Source: Limnobacter sp.
Lineage (GTDB): Bacteria; Pseudomonadota; Gammaproteobacteria; Burkholderiales; Burkholderiaceae_B
Length of the DNA: 64,000 nt
Reading direction: 5' to 3'
Assembly (NCBI GenBank): GCA_029866125.1
Contig: JARWZZ010000021.1
Location: 1-64,000, forward strand
Shown in pieces: positions 16,167-24,330 of this stretch; the stretch's first letter is position 1; each line of letters starts with the position of its first letter. The notes below the pieces were generated by a model that did not search any database, was not told the DNA's origin, and saw only the letters and a list, made by a program, of their open reading frames with translations. The translations under genes were made by a program, and so were the position numbers.

Positions 16167-17027
16167 ATGGATACTGAAACCCCAGCTCTCAATGCCACAC
16201 AATCTGTCCTGCTTCGAGCAATTCGGCGGGTGCTTAGGCCATTGGTACGGTTGATGTTGAAAAACGGCATCACTTATCCGATGGTTCTGGAAGACCTCAA
16301 ACAGCTTTTTGTTGAAGTCGCTGAGGCTGAATTCAAACTGGAGGGCAAGGCGCAGACTGATAGCCGTTTGACGGTGTTAACGGGCGTACATCGAAAAGAT
16401 GTCAAACGAATTCGTGATCAGAACTCTGGCGACTGTCAATTCCAGTCCGTCAATCTGAAGCCTAATCTGGGTGCACAGGTTGTTGCTCAATGGTTGGGGA
16501 ATCCCTTGTTTTTGACTTCAAATGACTTGCCATTGGCCTTGCCAAGGACCGGTCCATCCGATCAAGCCAACTTTGATGCCCTGGTGGGTATGGTTAGCAA
16601 GGATGTCCGGGCTCGCCCTTTGCTGGATGAGTGGTTGAGGACCGGTATTGTCAAACTGGATGCCAATGGCTTGGTGGTGTTGAACCGTGACGCATTCATT
16701 CCCGCCGATGATTTGGAACAAAGCGTAGAGTTTTTGGCAATGAACGTACACGACCACTTAGCGGCGGCAGTTAACAATTTAGACCCGAAGTCTCAGCGCT
16801 TGTTCGAACGCTGTGCTTTTGATGACAATTTGTCTGCAGAACAGGTGCAGGCTTTGCATGACTACGTGCGCAAGCACGGCATGGATTTCTTGAGAAGCGT
16901 CAACAAACAAAGTGTGAAGCTGGAAAAAACTCCACAGGTATCCGAGCCCCATTACAGAGTAAATACGGGCGTTTATTTTTACTTCTCATCTGAGACTCGG
17001 AATGACAACCATGACTCTCAAGATTAA
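16167..17027 (+). CDS. DUF6502 family protein
   Basis: 286 residues from ATG 16167 (MDTETPALNA); an upstream frame extension to 16035 crosses the promoter and is rejected. The N-terminal helical region AIRRVLRPLVRLMLKNGITY, then PMVLEDLKQLFVEVAEAEF and TDSRLTVLTGVHRKDVKRIR, resembles a winged-helix/DNA-binding-like fold and matches my memory of DUF6502. The C-terminal part is helical. There is no signal peptide, so it is cytosolic. In many Burkholderiales it lies directly before a DUF5666 protein gene, as here, where the two overlap by 26 bases. A regulatory role for the following exported proteins is inferred, not shown. Confidence 0.75.
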   Translation: MDTETPALNATQSVLLRAIRRVLRPLVRLMLKNGITYPMVLEDLKQLFVEVAEAEFKLEGKAQTDSRLTVLTGVHRKDVKRIRDQNSGDCQFQSVNLKPNLGAQVVAQWLGNPLFLTSNDLPLALPRTGPSDQANFDALVGMVSKDVRARPLLDEWLRTGIVKLDANGLVVLNRDAFIPADDLEQSVEFLAMNVHDHLAAAVNNLDPKSQRLFERCAFDDNLSAEQVQALHDYVRKHGMDFLRSVNKQSVKLEKTPQVSEPHYRVNTGVYFYFSSETRNDNHDSQD

Positions 17028-18585
17028 TCAGGTTCATGCGTTTGCCCTGCTTTTGAGTGGGCTCGGTCTTCTACCTTTGGCTGATGCTCGTGCCTCCAAC
17101 CCTTGTGACATGGGTTTTACTTTGGATGGAGAGTGGTCCTCAAACGGTTTGGGCGGCACAGGCCGTGTTCTTGAGCCTGGCTTGGGTGGCACAGGTATTT
17201 CTGGTGTTGGCTCTGGCGGCACAGGTTTGGGTGGTACGGGACGCACATTGGAGCCTGGTTTGGGCGGCACGGGTCGAATCCAGACTCAAAATGACCAATT
17301 AGGCGAATCGGGTACAAGCTTGATTTACGGTGTGATCACTGGATTTGCAAGTATTTGTGTCAACGGGGTCGAGATTCAATATGACAACGCCACGCCAGTC
17401 GTTGCCAACGGGGTGCCTGGTTCTATCAAATCGCTACAAGTTGGGCAGTGGGTGTCGGTGCAAGCCAAAGGGCAGGGACGCGAGGTTTCTGCGCAGCAAA
17501 TCACCATGGACCATGCCATGGGGGGGCCAGTCACTGGACTTGGAAAAGGGCACATCGAAGTGATGGGGCAGAAGGTCAACTTGTCCAACGCAGTGAACCG
17601 CCAAATGCCATTGAAGGTGGGTGACCATATTACTGTCAGCGGTGCTAGAACCCCCAATCGGGAGTGGTTTGCCACCCGTATTGACATGATGTCTTCTGAC
17701 GAGGCCTGCTTTGTGAGAGGTAGACCCGATGGGCAAGGGCGTGTTGAAGGGATTCCCATAAAAGGGCGTGCTGTAGATGGGGCCGGTAAGCAGACGCCCC
17801 TCTCGGGCGATTTACGGGTTTATGGCGAGTGGAATGGCAAAGCCATGGATGTTGCGAAGGTGGAGCGTGTAGGGAGGCAGTCTGTCCCCTCTCCTGGTCA
17901 ATCTTTTCACATTCAGGGATTTGCCAAGCCGGGCAATGTGATTGAGTCTTCAGGCCTCATGATTGAACTTCCCAAGCGCTTGCGAGACCAGCAATCCGAC
18001 AAAAATATGTTTGTGGTTAGGGGGCGAGTCGATAGGCAGGGTAAAGGAATTCCAGAATTCATTGAGGTTTTTGACTCCGATCGAGCCTTAAGTCGCGGGG
18101 GGCGAAAATCCCAAGACCTATCCGGCACAGAAGGGAATGCGTCCTCAGGCCTGGTCTCAAAAGGGTCTTCCAAAGATTCTCTCAAGGACGCGAACAAGGC
18201 CTCTCTAGATGCGGCGAAGGAGCTTAGCAAGATTGAAACTGAACGCGTCAAAGTTGAAGAGAAAGTGGCTGAGGATGCGGCCAAGCAACAGGAGCGAACT
18301 CTGCGCGATGTTCAAAGGTCCTCTGCCCGACTTGTGGAGGATCAGGCCAAGTCACAGGAACGAAATCGAAGGGACTTGGAGCGGGGTAGAGAGCCCGCGA
18401 TAGAACGGTCATCGGACAGGCCCGCTCGACCTGAAAAGGTAGAGAAGCCTGAGAAGGTGGAGAAGCCAGAGAAGGTAGAAAAGCCTGAGAAGGTGGAAAA
18501 GCCTGAAAGGGTTGAGAGGCCTGAAAAAGTTGAGAAGCCTGAGAAGGTGGAGAAGCCCGAAAAAGTTGAGCGGATTGGGAAGTAA
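17002..18585 (+). CDS. DUF5666-domain exported protein with GGTG repeats and a VEKPEK tail
   Basis: 527 residues; ATG 17002 or 17011. A signal peptide (INQVHAFALLLSGLGLLPLA, cut near ADARA) is followed by a Gly/Thr-rich zone with repeats of GLGGTGR and LEPGLGGTG (about 45-95). At least three small beta-rich units of the DUF5666 type follow (ITGFASICVNGVEIQYDNAT, LQVGQWVSVQAKGQG, KGHIEVMGQKVNL, VGDHITVSGAR, and later VRGRVDRQGKGIPEFIEVFD). A charged helical stretch (about 395-480, Lys/Glu/Arg/Ser) then leads to a tail of about ten VEKPEK-like repeats ending ERIGK. It is probably periplasmic or surface-exposed. The tail mirrors the repeat protein at 15757-16053. Function unknown. Confidence 0.8.
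   Translation: MTTMTLKINQVHAFALLLSGLGLLPLADARASNPCDMGFTLDGEWSSNGLGGTGRVLEPGLGGTGISGVGSGGTGLGGTGRTLEPGLGGTGRIQTQNDQLGESGTSLIYGVITGFASICVNGVEIQYDNATPVVANGVPGSIKSLQVGQWVSVQAKGQGREVSAQQITMDHAMGGPVTGLGKGHIEVMGQKVNLSNAVNRQMPLKVGDHITVSGARTPNREWFATRIDMMSSDEACFVRGRPDGQGRVEGIPIKGRAVDGAGKQTPLSGDLRVYGEWNGKAMDVAKVERVGRQSVPSPGQSFHIQGFAKPGNVIESSGLMIELPKRLRDQQSDKNMFVVRGRVDRQGKGIPEFIEVFDSDRALSRGGRKSQDLSGTEGNASSGLVSKGSSKDSLKDANKASLDAAKELSKIETERVKVEEKVAEDAAKQQERTLRDVQRSSARLVEDQAKSQERNRRDLERGREPAIERSSDRPARPEKVEKPEKVEKPEKVEKPEKVEKPERVERPEKVEKPEKVEKPEKVERIGK
18430..18575. repeat. 18-bp tandem repeat array coding for VEKPEK units
   Basis: About eight imperfect units (GAGAAGCCTGAGAAGGTG type) encode Pro-Glu-Lys-Val-Glu-Lys at the 3' end of the DUF5666 gene. 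The six-residue period equals that of the ERPEKA array at 15763-15950, which is encoded on the other strand about 2.5 kb away. Confidence 0.85.
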
Positions 18586-18591
18586 ATTTTT

Positions 18592-19398
18592 ATGGACAGC
18601 ACAAAAATGAATGCAAAAAAAACTCTGAACTTATCCTTGAAGCTGGGCTTCGTTTCAATTTGCACACTGATTGCAATCCCTGCGTTTGCCGAGGGCGCAA
18701 AAACCACTTTTACCACGGGTTTTGACTACAGCACAGGTAAATACGGTCAGGCTGAAGACACAAAAATCACGTACATACCTGTTATTGGAAAATATGAGAA
18801 GGACCGTCTCACGCTGAAGTTAACTGTACCCTACATCAAGATTGAAGGCCCAGGCGGTGTGACGCCTGACAGTCGAGTTGTGGGTGCGATTCCGACCGGG
18901 AATACTCGAGTGTCTGAATCAGGTCTGGGTGATGTGGTGTTTGGTGCAACCTACAATGCATTGGAACTGCATTCCCAAAAAACATACATTGATGTAGGCG
19001 CAAAAATCAAGTTGCCTACGGCATCTGAATCGCGAGGTTTGGGGACTGGTAAAGTGGATTATTCTGTGCTTGCCGATGCCTACAAAACCATTGGCCGAAA
19101 TACCTTGATTGGCACTGTGGGCTACAAAGTTTTTGGTGACCCAGATGGCGTGAATTTAAACAATGTGTTTTTTGTTTCACTGGGAACCTCCTACAAGCTG
19201 GATGATAAAAACAGCTTGGGGGTCAGTGTAGATTTACGCGAGCGCACAACCGATACCAGCACAGGATTGCGTGAATACTCGGTGTTCCATTCCCACAAGT
19301 TTGACAACACCTACAAGCTACAGTCTTACTTGGTATTTGGTGACACCCGTTCCAGTGTGGATGTGGGTGGCGGCATGATGCTGGGTATTAACTGGTAA
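18592..19398 (+). CDS. outer-membrane beta-barrel protein (transporter/porin-like)
   Basis: 268 residues; ATG 18592 or 18607. The signal peptide is about 1-31 (FVSICTLIAIPAFAEG). The rest alternates like a 12-strand barrel with TTFTTGFDYSTGKYG at the start and repeated amphipathic strands (RLTLKLTVPYIKIEG, KTYIDVGAKIKLPTA, NTLIGTVGYKVFG, NSLGVSVDLRERT, YKLQSYLVFGDT). It ends VGGGMMLGINW, a terminal aromatic as in BAM substrates. It resembles the outer-membrane proteins often placed after DUF6502/DUF5666 genes. The gap to the DUF5666 stop is only 6 bases, so they are co-transcribed. The solute is unknown. Its 3' end overlaps the convergent response regulator by 11 bases. Confidence 0.8.
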   Translation: MDSTKMNAKKTLNLSLKLGFVSICTLIAIPAFAEGAKTTFTTGFDYSTGKYGQAEDTKITYIPVIGKYEKDRLTLKLTVPYIKIEGPGGVTPDSRVVGAIPTGNTRVSESGLGDVVFGATYNALELHSQKTYIDVGAKIKLPTASESRGLGTGKVDYSVLADAYKTIGRNTLIGTVGYKVFGDPDGVNLNNVFFVSLGTSYKLDDKNSLGVSVDLRERTTDTSTGLREYSVFHSHKFDNTYKLQSYLVFGDTRSSVDVGGGMMLGINW

Positions 19399-20098
19399 GC
19401 AGCTCAAGCCTGTAGCCTAAGCCACGTTGCGTGTGTATCAAGGGCTGCAGGCCTTCCAAATCAATTTTGTTGCGAAGCCGTCGCACATACACATCCACCA
19501 CATTGGTTAGGGGGTCCTCATTGGTGCCCCACACATTGGCCAATATTCGTTCCCGGCTAAACAGTCTGCCCGGTGACGACATCAACAGTTCAAGCAGGGC
19601 CAGTTCTTTGGCTGTTAAGTCGATGCGTTTACCCGCCCGTGTCACTTTCATGGTTTCCAAATCCATTTCCAAATCATCCACCTTCAAGCTAGACCGGTGG
19701 TTGATTGCGGGTGTAATGGATCGCCTCCCCAAAGCCTCAATTCGCGCCAATACTTCCTCAAACGCGAAGGGTTTTGGCAAGTAGTCGTCAGCGCCCAGCC
19801 TTAGGCCGTTGATTCTGTCTTCCAGGCTACTGAGTGCAGTTAGCATCAGGATTGGAATGTGGATGCCAGAGCTACGCAGGGTTTGGCACACAGTCAGCCC
19901 ACTTTGGTCGGGTAGCATGACATCCAGCAAAATCACCGCTTTGTCTTTCTCGGTTTGAAGCTCTTTGGCCAACTCTTTTGCAAATGCAATGCCCTCGGCC
20001 GCATTCACCGCCAAGCGCACTCGGTAGCCCTCCGCTTTTAACCCGCGCTCCAAAAAACTGGAGACCCGCGGATCGTCTTCGATAATCAATACATTCAT
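19388..20098 (-). CDS. OmpR/PhoB-family response regulator
   Basis: 236 residues. The receiver domain (1-125) has acidic residues E7-D8-D9, phosphoacceptor D59 (ILLDVMLPDQSG), T87-region LMLTALSS and K109-region YLPKPF. The C-terminal winged helix (about 140-235) includes LTAKELALLELLMSSPGRLF, VDVYVRRLRNKID and the closing GLGYRLELLTS. Its start overlaps the histidine kinase stop by four bases. It faces, and overlaps by 11 bases, the barrel gene of the DUF5666 module. Control of that module is a guess from position. Confidence 0.93.
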   Translation of the reverse strand: MNVLIIEDDPRVSSFLERGLKAEGYRVRLAVNAAEGIAFAKELAKELQTEKDKAVILLDVMLPDQSGLTVCQTLRSSGIHIPILMLTALSSLEDRINGLRLGADDYLPKPFAFEEVLARIEALGRRSITPAINHRSSLKVDDLEMDLETMKVTRAGKRIDLTAKELALLELLMSSPGRLFSRERILANVWGTNEDPLTNVVDVYVRRLRNKIDLEGLQPLIHTQRGLGYRLELLTS

Positions 20099-21717
20099 TC
20101 AGTGATCTCTGCGTTGATGTCTGCGGATGTGTCAAACACTGGAAATTCAATAACCACGCTAGTGCCTGTATTCACCTCGCTTTTCAATTGGATTTTGCCA
20201 AAATGCGCACGGGTAATCGCACTGGCCAATGCCAGCCCAAGCCCTTGACCATCGGGTCGAATTTGCTTGGCACGTTCGCCACGGAAATGTCGGTTCCAAA
20301 CTCGGTTTTGATCCTCTTCAGAAATACCAATCCCTGTGTCGGAAATCTGAATACGACAGAGCAAATTGTGTTCATCGTCTAGTATTTCTTTGACAATAAC
20401 AGTGATAACCGAATGCGTGTTTGAGTACTGAATTGCATTGTCCAAAACAATGACAAAAAGTTGTTTCAACCTTTGCTTGTCACCCAAGATCGTAATTTGA
20501 CTGGCTAGATCCGTTTGAATGGCAATGTGCTTCTTGTTGCAGAAGGGCTGAGTCTGTGAAATGGATTGTTGTAGGATGTCCTGCACGACGACTGGTTTTC
20601 TGTCAAACACCAAGGTGTCGATGTCACTGCGGGACAAGGTTAGCATGTCCTCAATGACCAAGCCCAAGTGACGCGCACTGTCCAGTATTCTACTCAGGGA
20701 GTCCTTGTATTCCTCCGGGGATTTGTCTTTGCCCCGAAGCATAATTTCCGCTTCACCACGGATGGAAGTGGTTGGGGTTTTCAGTTCATGGCTAATGTCC
20801 GCAAACATTTGTCTACGCCGTAAATCTAGTTTTTCCAATCGATGCAAGCCTTCTTGAACCTCGATTGTGCGCTCCTGCACCAGTTTTTCCAACTCGGTTC
20901 TTGCAGCAATTTCCTTGCCCCGAAAGTGCGACAGCTCTTTGGCCATGCTATTGACTGAACGGGCCAGCTGGCTGAATTCATCATTTTGGGTTTCAGAAAT
21001 TCTGAAGTCCAAATTGCCGGCCTCCAAGGCCTTAGCACCCTCTGAAATTCTTTGGAAAGGTGTACTCAAAGCCCGCAAAAAATAGAGCGCAAGAAGCACC
21101 GCAATAATGGAAAGCGTAATGGTTGCCGAAATTGCGAGTTGGCCTAGCTGTTGAATTGAGGCGTCTGCTGCCGCGCGGTCTCGAGCGGTTGCCAAACGTT
21201 CTCGGGAAATGCTGGCTGACAGCAGGTCGCGTAAATCTTGCCCTGCGGCCATGTCAAAAACTTGATTGATGTCCTGCCAGTCCGGCGCTTGCTCAACTTT
21301 GGACCGATCAGTAAACAAAGGCATTTGCATTCCAATGCCCATTACACCAACCCTCAAAATTTGCAGTGCTTGAAGACGCTCCGAGTTTTCCGAAGCCATT
21401 TCTGGTTTGTTTGCTTGAAGTTGGTTGGCACGTTGGCTAAGGTAATCAAGCTGATCCAGATTTTGAATCATGCTTTGTTGGGTGGTTTTAAATTCTTCTG
21501 GATTGATTGGTCGCCCTAAGTAGGACTCGGACAATAAAATTCGGAGCCGATTTTTATTGGCAGATAAATCAACAAAGCCGCTCAGCAACTCATTGGCTAT
21601 GCGGCCTCGTTGAATGTTCTGGTCTGCCACCTTAAGGACAGACCAGCCCAAAACACCTTGAATGATGGAGATGACAGCCAGAATACTGAAGGCCCAAAAT
21701 ATTCGGGTTCTAATCAT
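20095..21717 (-). CDS. sensor histidine kinase (HAMP-HisKA-HATPase)
   Basis: 540 residues. One membrane segment lies at about 6-28 and a second at about 193-215, bracketing a periplasmic sensor region of about 165 residues (helical, 4-helix-bundle style). HAMP covers about 215-265 and a short coiled coil 265-300. HisKA has the H-box DISHELKTP with H310. The HATPase domain has the N-box LDNAIQYS, G1 DTGIGI and G2 GQGLGLAL. SD GAGGAACG precedes the ATG. It phosphorylates the coupled regulator. It lies 34 bases after terC on the same strand, so the two may be co-transcribed. The signal is unknown. Confidence 0.93.
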   Translation of the reverse strand: MIRTRIFWAFSILAVISIIQGVLGWSVLKVADQNIQRGRIANELLSGFVDLSANKNRLRILLSESYLGRPINPEEFKTTQQSMIQNLDQLDYLSQRANQLQANKPEMASENSERLQALQILRVGVMGIGMQMPLFTDRSKVEQAPDWQDINQVFDMAAGQDLRDLLSASISRERLATARDRAAADASIQQLGQLAISATITLSIIAVLLALYFLRALSTPFQRISEGAKALEAGNLDFRISETQNDEFSQLARSVNSMAKELSHFRGKEIAARTELEKLVQERTIEVQEGLHRLEKLDLRRRQMFADISHELKTPTTSIRGEAEIMLRGKDKSPEEYKDSLSRILDSARHLGLVIEDMLTLSRSDIDTLVFDRKPVVVQDILQQSISQTQPFCNKKHIAIQTDLASQITILGDKQRLKQLFVIVLDNAIQYSNTHSVITVIVKEILDDEHNLLCRIQISDTGIGISEEDQNRVWNRHFRGERAKQIRPDGQGLGLALASAITRAHFGKIQLKSEVNTGTSVVIEFPVFDTSADINAEITE

Positions 21718-21751
21718 GGCTGTCGTTCCTCACCTATTCTCCTTGATTGGT

Positions 21752-22726
21752 TTAGCCATTGGATGGCGTGTCGGATGCGCCTTTGCTGGGTGCGATCTTC
21801 AAACTAAGCAGCATCGTCACCGCCAAGATACCAATCACCACTCCCAAGGAGATGAAAACCGGAATCTTGAACACATCAATCAACACCATTTTGGCACCAA
21901 TAAACACCAGAATCACAGACAGACCGTAGCTTAGCAGGTGGAATTTCTCAGCCATCGCTGCCAGCAAGAAGTACATGGCCCTTAAACCCAAAATCGCGAA
22001 GATGTTGGACGTCAGCACAATGAACGGGTCAGAGGTAATCGCAAAAATAGCTGGGATGGAATCCACCGCAAAAATGACGTCAATTACACCGACCAAAGCC
22101 ACTACCAGCAGCAAGGGGGTGGCAATGCGCTTGCCATTTTCGACTGTGAAAAACTTCTCGCCATCGAACGACTTGCTGACAGGAATCCACTTTTTAAGCA
22201 GTCTCAAAGCAGGGTTGTCTTCCAGGTTGGGCTCTTGACCCGCAGCCCACCACATTTTGATACCTGTCACAATCAGGAAGGCACCAAACACGTACAGCAA
22301 CCAGTGGAATTCAGCAATCAACCAGCTTCCGACCAAAATCATAATGGTACGCAATACAATCGCGCCCAAAACGCCGATCATCAACACGCGCTTCTGGAAT
22401 TCTGGGGGAACAGCAAAGTAAGTGAAAATCATCAGGAAGACAAAAATATTGTCCACAGCCAGACTTTTCTCAATCAAGTAGCCCGTCAAAAATTCCATGG
22501 CTTTGGTGTTGGCCATGGCAGTGCCGTGATCCTGATAAACCGCCCACCAAAACAGGCCGTTGAAGGCAAACGAAAGTGCGATCCAGATCATGGACCAATT
22601 CAAGGCCTCTTTGACTGAAATGGACTTGGCCCCTTGTTTTTTAAGGACAACGAAGTCCACAAAAAGAGCCACCAGTACTGATGCTATAAAAAAGCCCCAT
22701 AACCAATTGGGTGCGATGGAATCCAT
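21752..22726 (-). CDS. TerC/Alx-family integral membrane protein
   Basis: 324 residues with about nine membrane segments. The TerC signature is plain: FVDFVVLKK, LTGYLIEKSLAVDNIFVFLMIF (acidic residues in the membrane) and VVALVGVIDVIFAVDSIPAIFAIT. A soluble loop of about 45 residues (EPNLEDNPALRLLKKW...) sits between segments, as in Alx. Family members export or handle manganese and similar metals, and in E. coli alx responds to alkaline pH and Mn. Here the SD (GAAGGA, 22735-22740) lies inside a long hairpin, suggesting control at translation. The mazG-like gene is upstream on the same strand with a 173-base gap. Confidence 0.92.
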   Translation of the reverse strand: MDSIAPNWLWGFFIASVLVALFVDFVVLKKQGAKSISVKEALNWSMIWIALSFAFNGLFWWAVYQDHGTAMANTKAMEFLTGYLIEKSLAVDNIFVFLMIFTYFAVPPEFQKRVLMIGVLGAIVLRTIMILVGSWLIAEFHWLLYVFGAFLIVTGIKMWWAAGQEPNLEDNPALRLLKKWIPVSKSFDGEKFFTVENGKRIATPLLLVVALVGVIDVIFAVDSIPAIFAITSDPFIVLTSNIFAILGLRAMYFLLAAMAEKFHLLSYGLSVILVFIGAKMVLIDVFKIPVFISLGVVIGILAVTMLLSLKIAPSKGASDTPSNG

Positions 22727-22735
22727 AACTTCAAT

Positions 22736-22776
22736 CCTTCATGACAATAAGAAACAAGTCACTATTGTGATGAAGG
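22736..22776 (-). promoter_or_regulatory. hairpin that sequesters the terC Shine-Dalgarno
   Basis: On the transcript, CCTTCATCACAATA (22776 to 22763) can pair with TATTGTCATGAAGG (22749 to 22736). That is 14 positions with a single C-C mismatch, over a 13-base loop. The 3' arm contains AAGG of the terC SD, which ends 8 bases before the ATG. When folded, ribosome access would be blocked. I could not match the yybP-ykoY Mn riboswitch core, so this may be a simpler RNA switch or thermometer, or a protein site. Confidence 0.6.
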
Positions 22777-22899
22777 AGGGCGTTTGCTCACGCGCAACTG
22801 AAATGAACGAAACTGATTGGAAAAATGAACGCCAGATGAACAGGGTGTGCCGCTTGGCTAGACTCTTAAGCTTCAAGCCTATCCAAGACGCGGGTACGC

Positions 22900-23232
22900 C
22901 TAAATTTTTGCAGGATACTTCAACGCATTCGATTTGAGTTTGTGCGCCACAGCCTCGTTCAAATCTACACCCAGTACGGACGATAAACGCACAAGGTAAA
23001 GCAACACATCGGCAATTTCATCTCGCACAGCCCGTGCAGTGTTTTCGTCGTTTGCCACCTGTCTGGATTGATCTTCCGTCTTCCACTGGAAAATTTCCAC
23101 CAACTCTCCAACCTCGCCAGTTAAAGCCATGGCGAGGTTTTTCGGGGAGTGGAACTGATTCCAATCGCGCTCGTCCGCAAACTGCTGAAGGGCTGCTTCC
23201 AGTTTGCTGACGTTGATCAATTCAGATGACAT
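22900..23232 (-). CDS. MazG-like nucleotide pyrophosphohydrolase (dCTP pyrophosphatase type)
   Basis: 110 residues, all-alpha NTP-PPase of the RS21-C6/DCTPP1 type. Seen: FHSPKNLAMALTGEVGELVEIFQW (metal-binding EVGELVE) and DEIADVLLYLVRLSSVLGVDL (second acidic motif E..D), ending AHKLKSNALKYP. It should hydrolyse dCTP or modified dNTPs to monophosphates, cleaning the nucleotide pool. No signal peptide. It is divergent from the Crp-like gene. Between it and terC lie 173 bases with no gene, whose last 40 bases form the terC hairpin. Confidence 0.9.
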   Translation of the reverse strand: MSSELINVSKLEAALQQFADERDWNQFHSPKNLAMALTGEVGELVEIFQWKTEDQSRQVANDENTARAVRDEIADVLLYLVRLSSVLGVDLNEAVAHKLKSNALKYPAKI

Positions 23233-23283
23233 GGTATTAAGTCCTACATTTCAGGGTTATGTGCTGTTGTGTCAACGATTTTA

Positions 23284-23308
23284 TAGTCCTCATTTGTTTG
23301 TAGGACTA
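23284..23308. promoter_or_regulatory. inverted repeat in the mazG/crp-like divergent region
   Basis: TAGTCCT (23284-23290) pairs perfectly with AGGACTA (23302-23308), 11 bases apart. This is centred in the 162-base gap between divergent genes. Further right, ATACCG occurs twice (about 23338-23350). Both are operator candidates, possibly for the Crp-like protein itself. Confidence 0.4.
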
Positions 23309-23394
23309 GAACGACACCCCGACACGGTTTTCACCGATACCGTCATACCGGTAGATTGGGGAGCATGGTGCCTCAACCTATTGAAGGAAAGCCC

Positions 23395-24126
23395 ATGGTA
23401 ACAATAGACCAAAACCCTTGCGAATTGTTGCAGAACCAGTTGTTGGTTGCTTTGCCGCAAAAGGACATGGACCGCTGGCAGTGCCGGTTGGAGCTGGTGG
23501 ATTTGTCTCTGAACCAGATCATTTATGTCGCAGGGGGCGCCCCCGAATATGTGTACTTTCCGACAACGGCCATCGTGTCGCTGATATCGAGGACGGTGGA
23601 CGGTGCCACGGTCGAGGTCGCGCTGGTTGGCAATGACGGTGTGGTGGGCATTTCCTTGCTGTTGGGTGCGGACGCTGTCGCCACCGACGCCGTGGTGCAG
23701 AGTGCGGGGTCTGCATACCGCATCAGTGCGCGGTTTGTCAAAGCTGAAATGGAAGCGTCCTGTGATGTCATGAAAGTTGTGATGCGCTATGCCCAGGCCG
23801 TGCTGGGGCAAATGGCTCAGACCGCGATATGCAACCGCTACCACTCCATTGACCAGCAGTTGTGCCGCCGCCTGTTGTTGGGGCTGGACCGCCTACCATC
23901 TGATGAATTGGACATGACCCATGAACTGGCCGCCAACTTGTTGGGTGTGCGCCGCGAGGGGGTAACCTTGGCAGCCTTGAAGCTTCAGCAAGCCGGGCTG
24001 ATTCGTTACAGCCGAGGTCATATCGTGGTGCTGGACCGCGAGAGCCTGGAGCAAATGGCTTGCGAATGTTATGCCATTGGCAACAAGGAATATCGCCGCC
24101 TGATGTCAGTGGGAATTGCGGCCTGA
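23395..24126 (+). CDS. Crp/Fnr-family transcriptional regulator
   Basis: 243 residues from ATG 23395, chosen because GAAGGAAA lies 5-6 bases before it; starts at 23356 (TTG) or 23365 lack this. The N-terminal cyclic-nucleotide-binding-like barrel (LVDLSLNQIIYVAGGAPEYVYFPTTAIVSL, VEVALVGNDGVVG) lacks a cysteine cluster, so it is not an Fnr oxygen sensor. The C-terminal Crp-type helix-turn-helix is ELAANLLGVRREGVTLAALK. Proteins of this branch (FPTTAIVSL plus EVALVGNDG) often regulate stress or envelope genes, and their ligand is unknown. It is monocistronic, followed by the tRNA-Lys on the other strand. Confidence 0.88.
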   Translation: MVTIDQNPCELLQNQLLVALPQKDMDRWQCRLELVDLSLNQIIYVAGGAPEYVYFPTTAIVSLISRTVDGATVEVALVGNDGVVGISLLLGADAVATDAVVQSAGSAYRISARFVKAEMEASCDVMKVVMRYAQAVLGQMAQTAICNRYHSIDQQLCRRLLLGLDRLPSDELDMTHELAANLLGVRREGVTLAALKLQQAGLIRYSRGHIVVLDRESLEQMACECYAIGNKEYRRLMSVGIAA

Positions 24127-24128
24127 AT

Positions 24129-24156
24129 CACAAAGTTGTAGCCACAAAGTTGTAGC
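24129..24156. repeat. short tandem duplication (14 bp x 2)
   Basis: CACAAAGTTGTAGC occurs twice back to back directly after the stop of the Crp-like gene. It may be a slippage product or part of a terminator region. No function is seen. Confidence 0.8.
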
Positions 24157-24165
24157 CCATAAATG

Positions 24166-24192
24166 AAAACGGCCCGCATCGCTGCAGGCCGT
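24166..24192 (-). terminator. intrinsic terminator of tRNA-Lys
   Basis: Read on the minus strand, ACGGCC-T-GCA pairs with TGC-G-GGCCGT around a GCGA (GNRA) tetraloop: a 10-bp stem (one G-T pair) at 24169-24192, followed by TTTTC. It lies about 9 bases after the encoded CCA end. Confidence 0.88.
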
Positions 24193-24200
24193 GTAAATTT

Positions 24201-24276
24201 TGGTGGGTCGTGCAGGATTCGAACCTGCGACCAAAAGATTAAAAGTCTTCTGCTCTACCAACTGAGCTAACGACCC
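24201..24276 (-). tRNA. tRNA-Lys (anticodon UUU)
   Basis: The minus strand folds as a standard tRNA. The acceptor stem GGGTCGT/ACGACCC is 7 bp, the D-arm is GCTCAGTTGGTAGAGC, and the anticodon arm carries CTTTTAA with anticodon TTT. The T-arm is CGCAGGTTCGAATCCTGC, followed by discriminator A and an encoded CCA (24201-24203). The mature body is 73 bases plus CCA. Both a promoter upstream and a terminator downstream are visible, so it is an isolated single-tRNA unit. Confidence 0.97.
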
Positions 24277-24330
24277 CAAATCGATCAACAACAAGCTTCT
24301 TAGAGAACTGCTTGCCAACCGAAGACCGCG

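Noticed and set aside
22727..22899. yybP-ykoY manganese riboswitch before terC
   Set aside because: The conserved core could not be found by eye; only the SD hairpin is supported. A covariance-model search would settle it.
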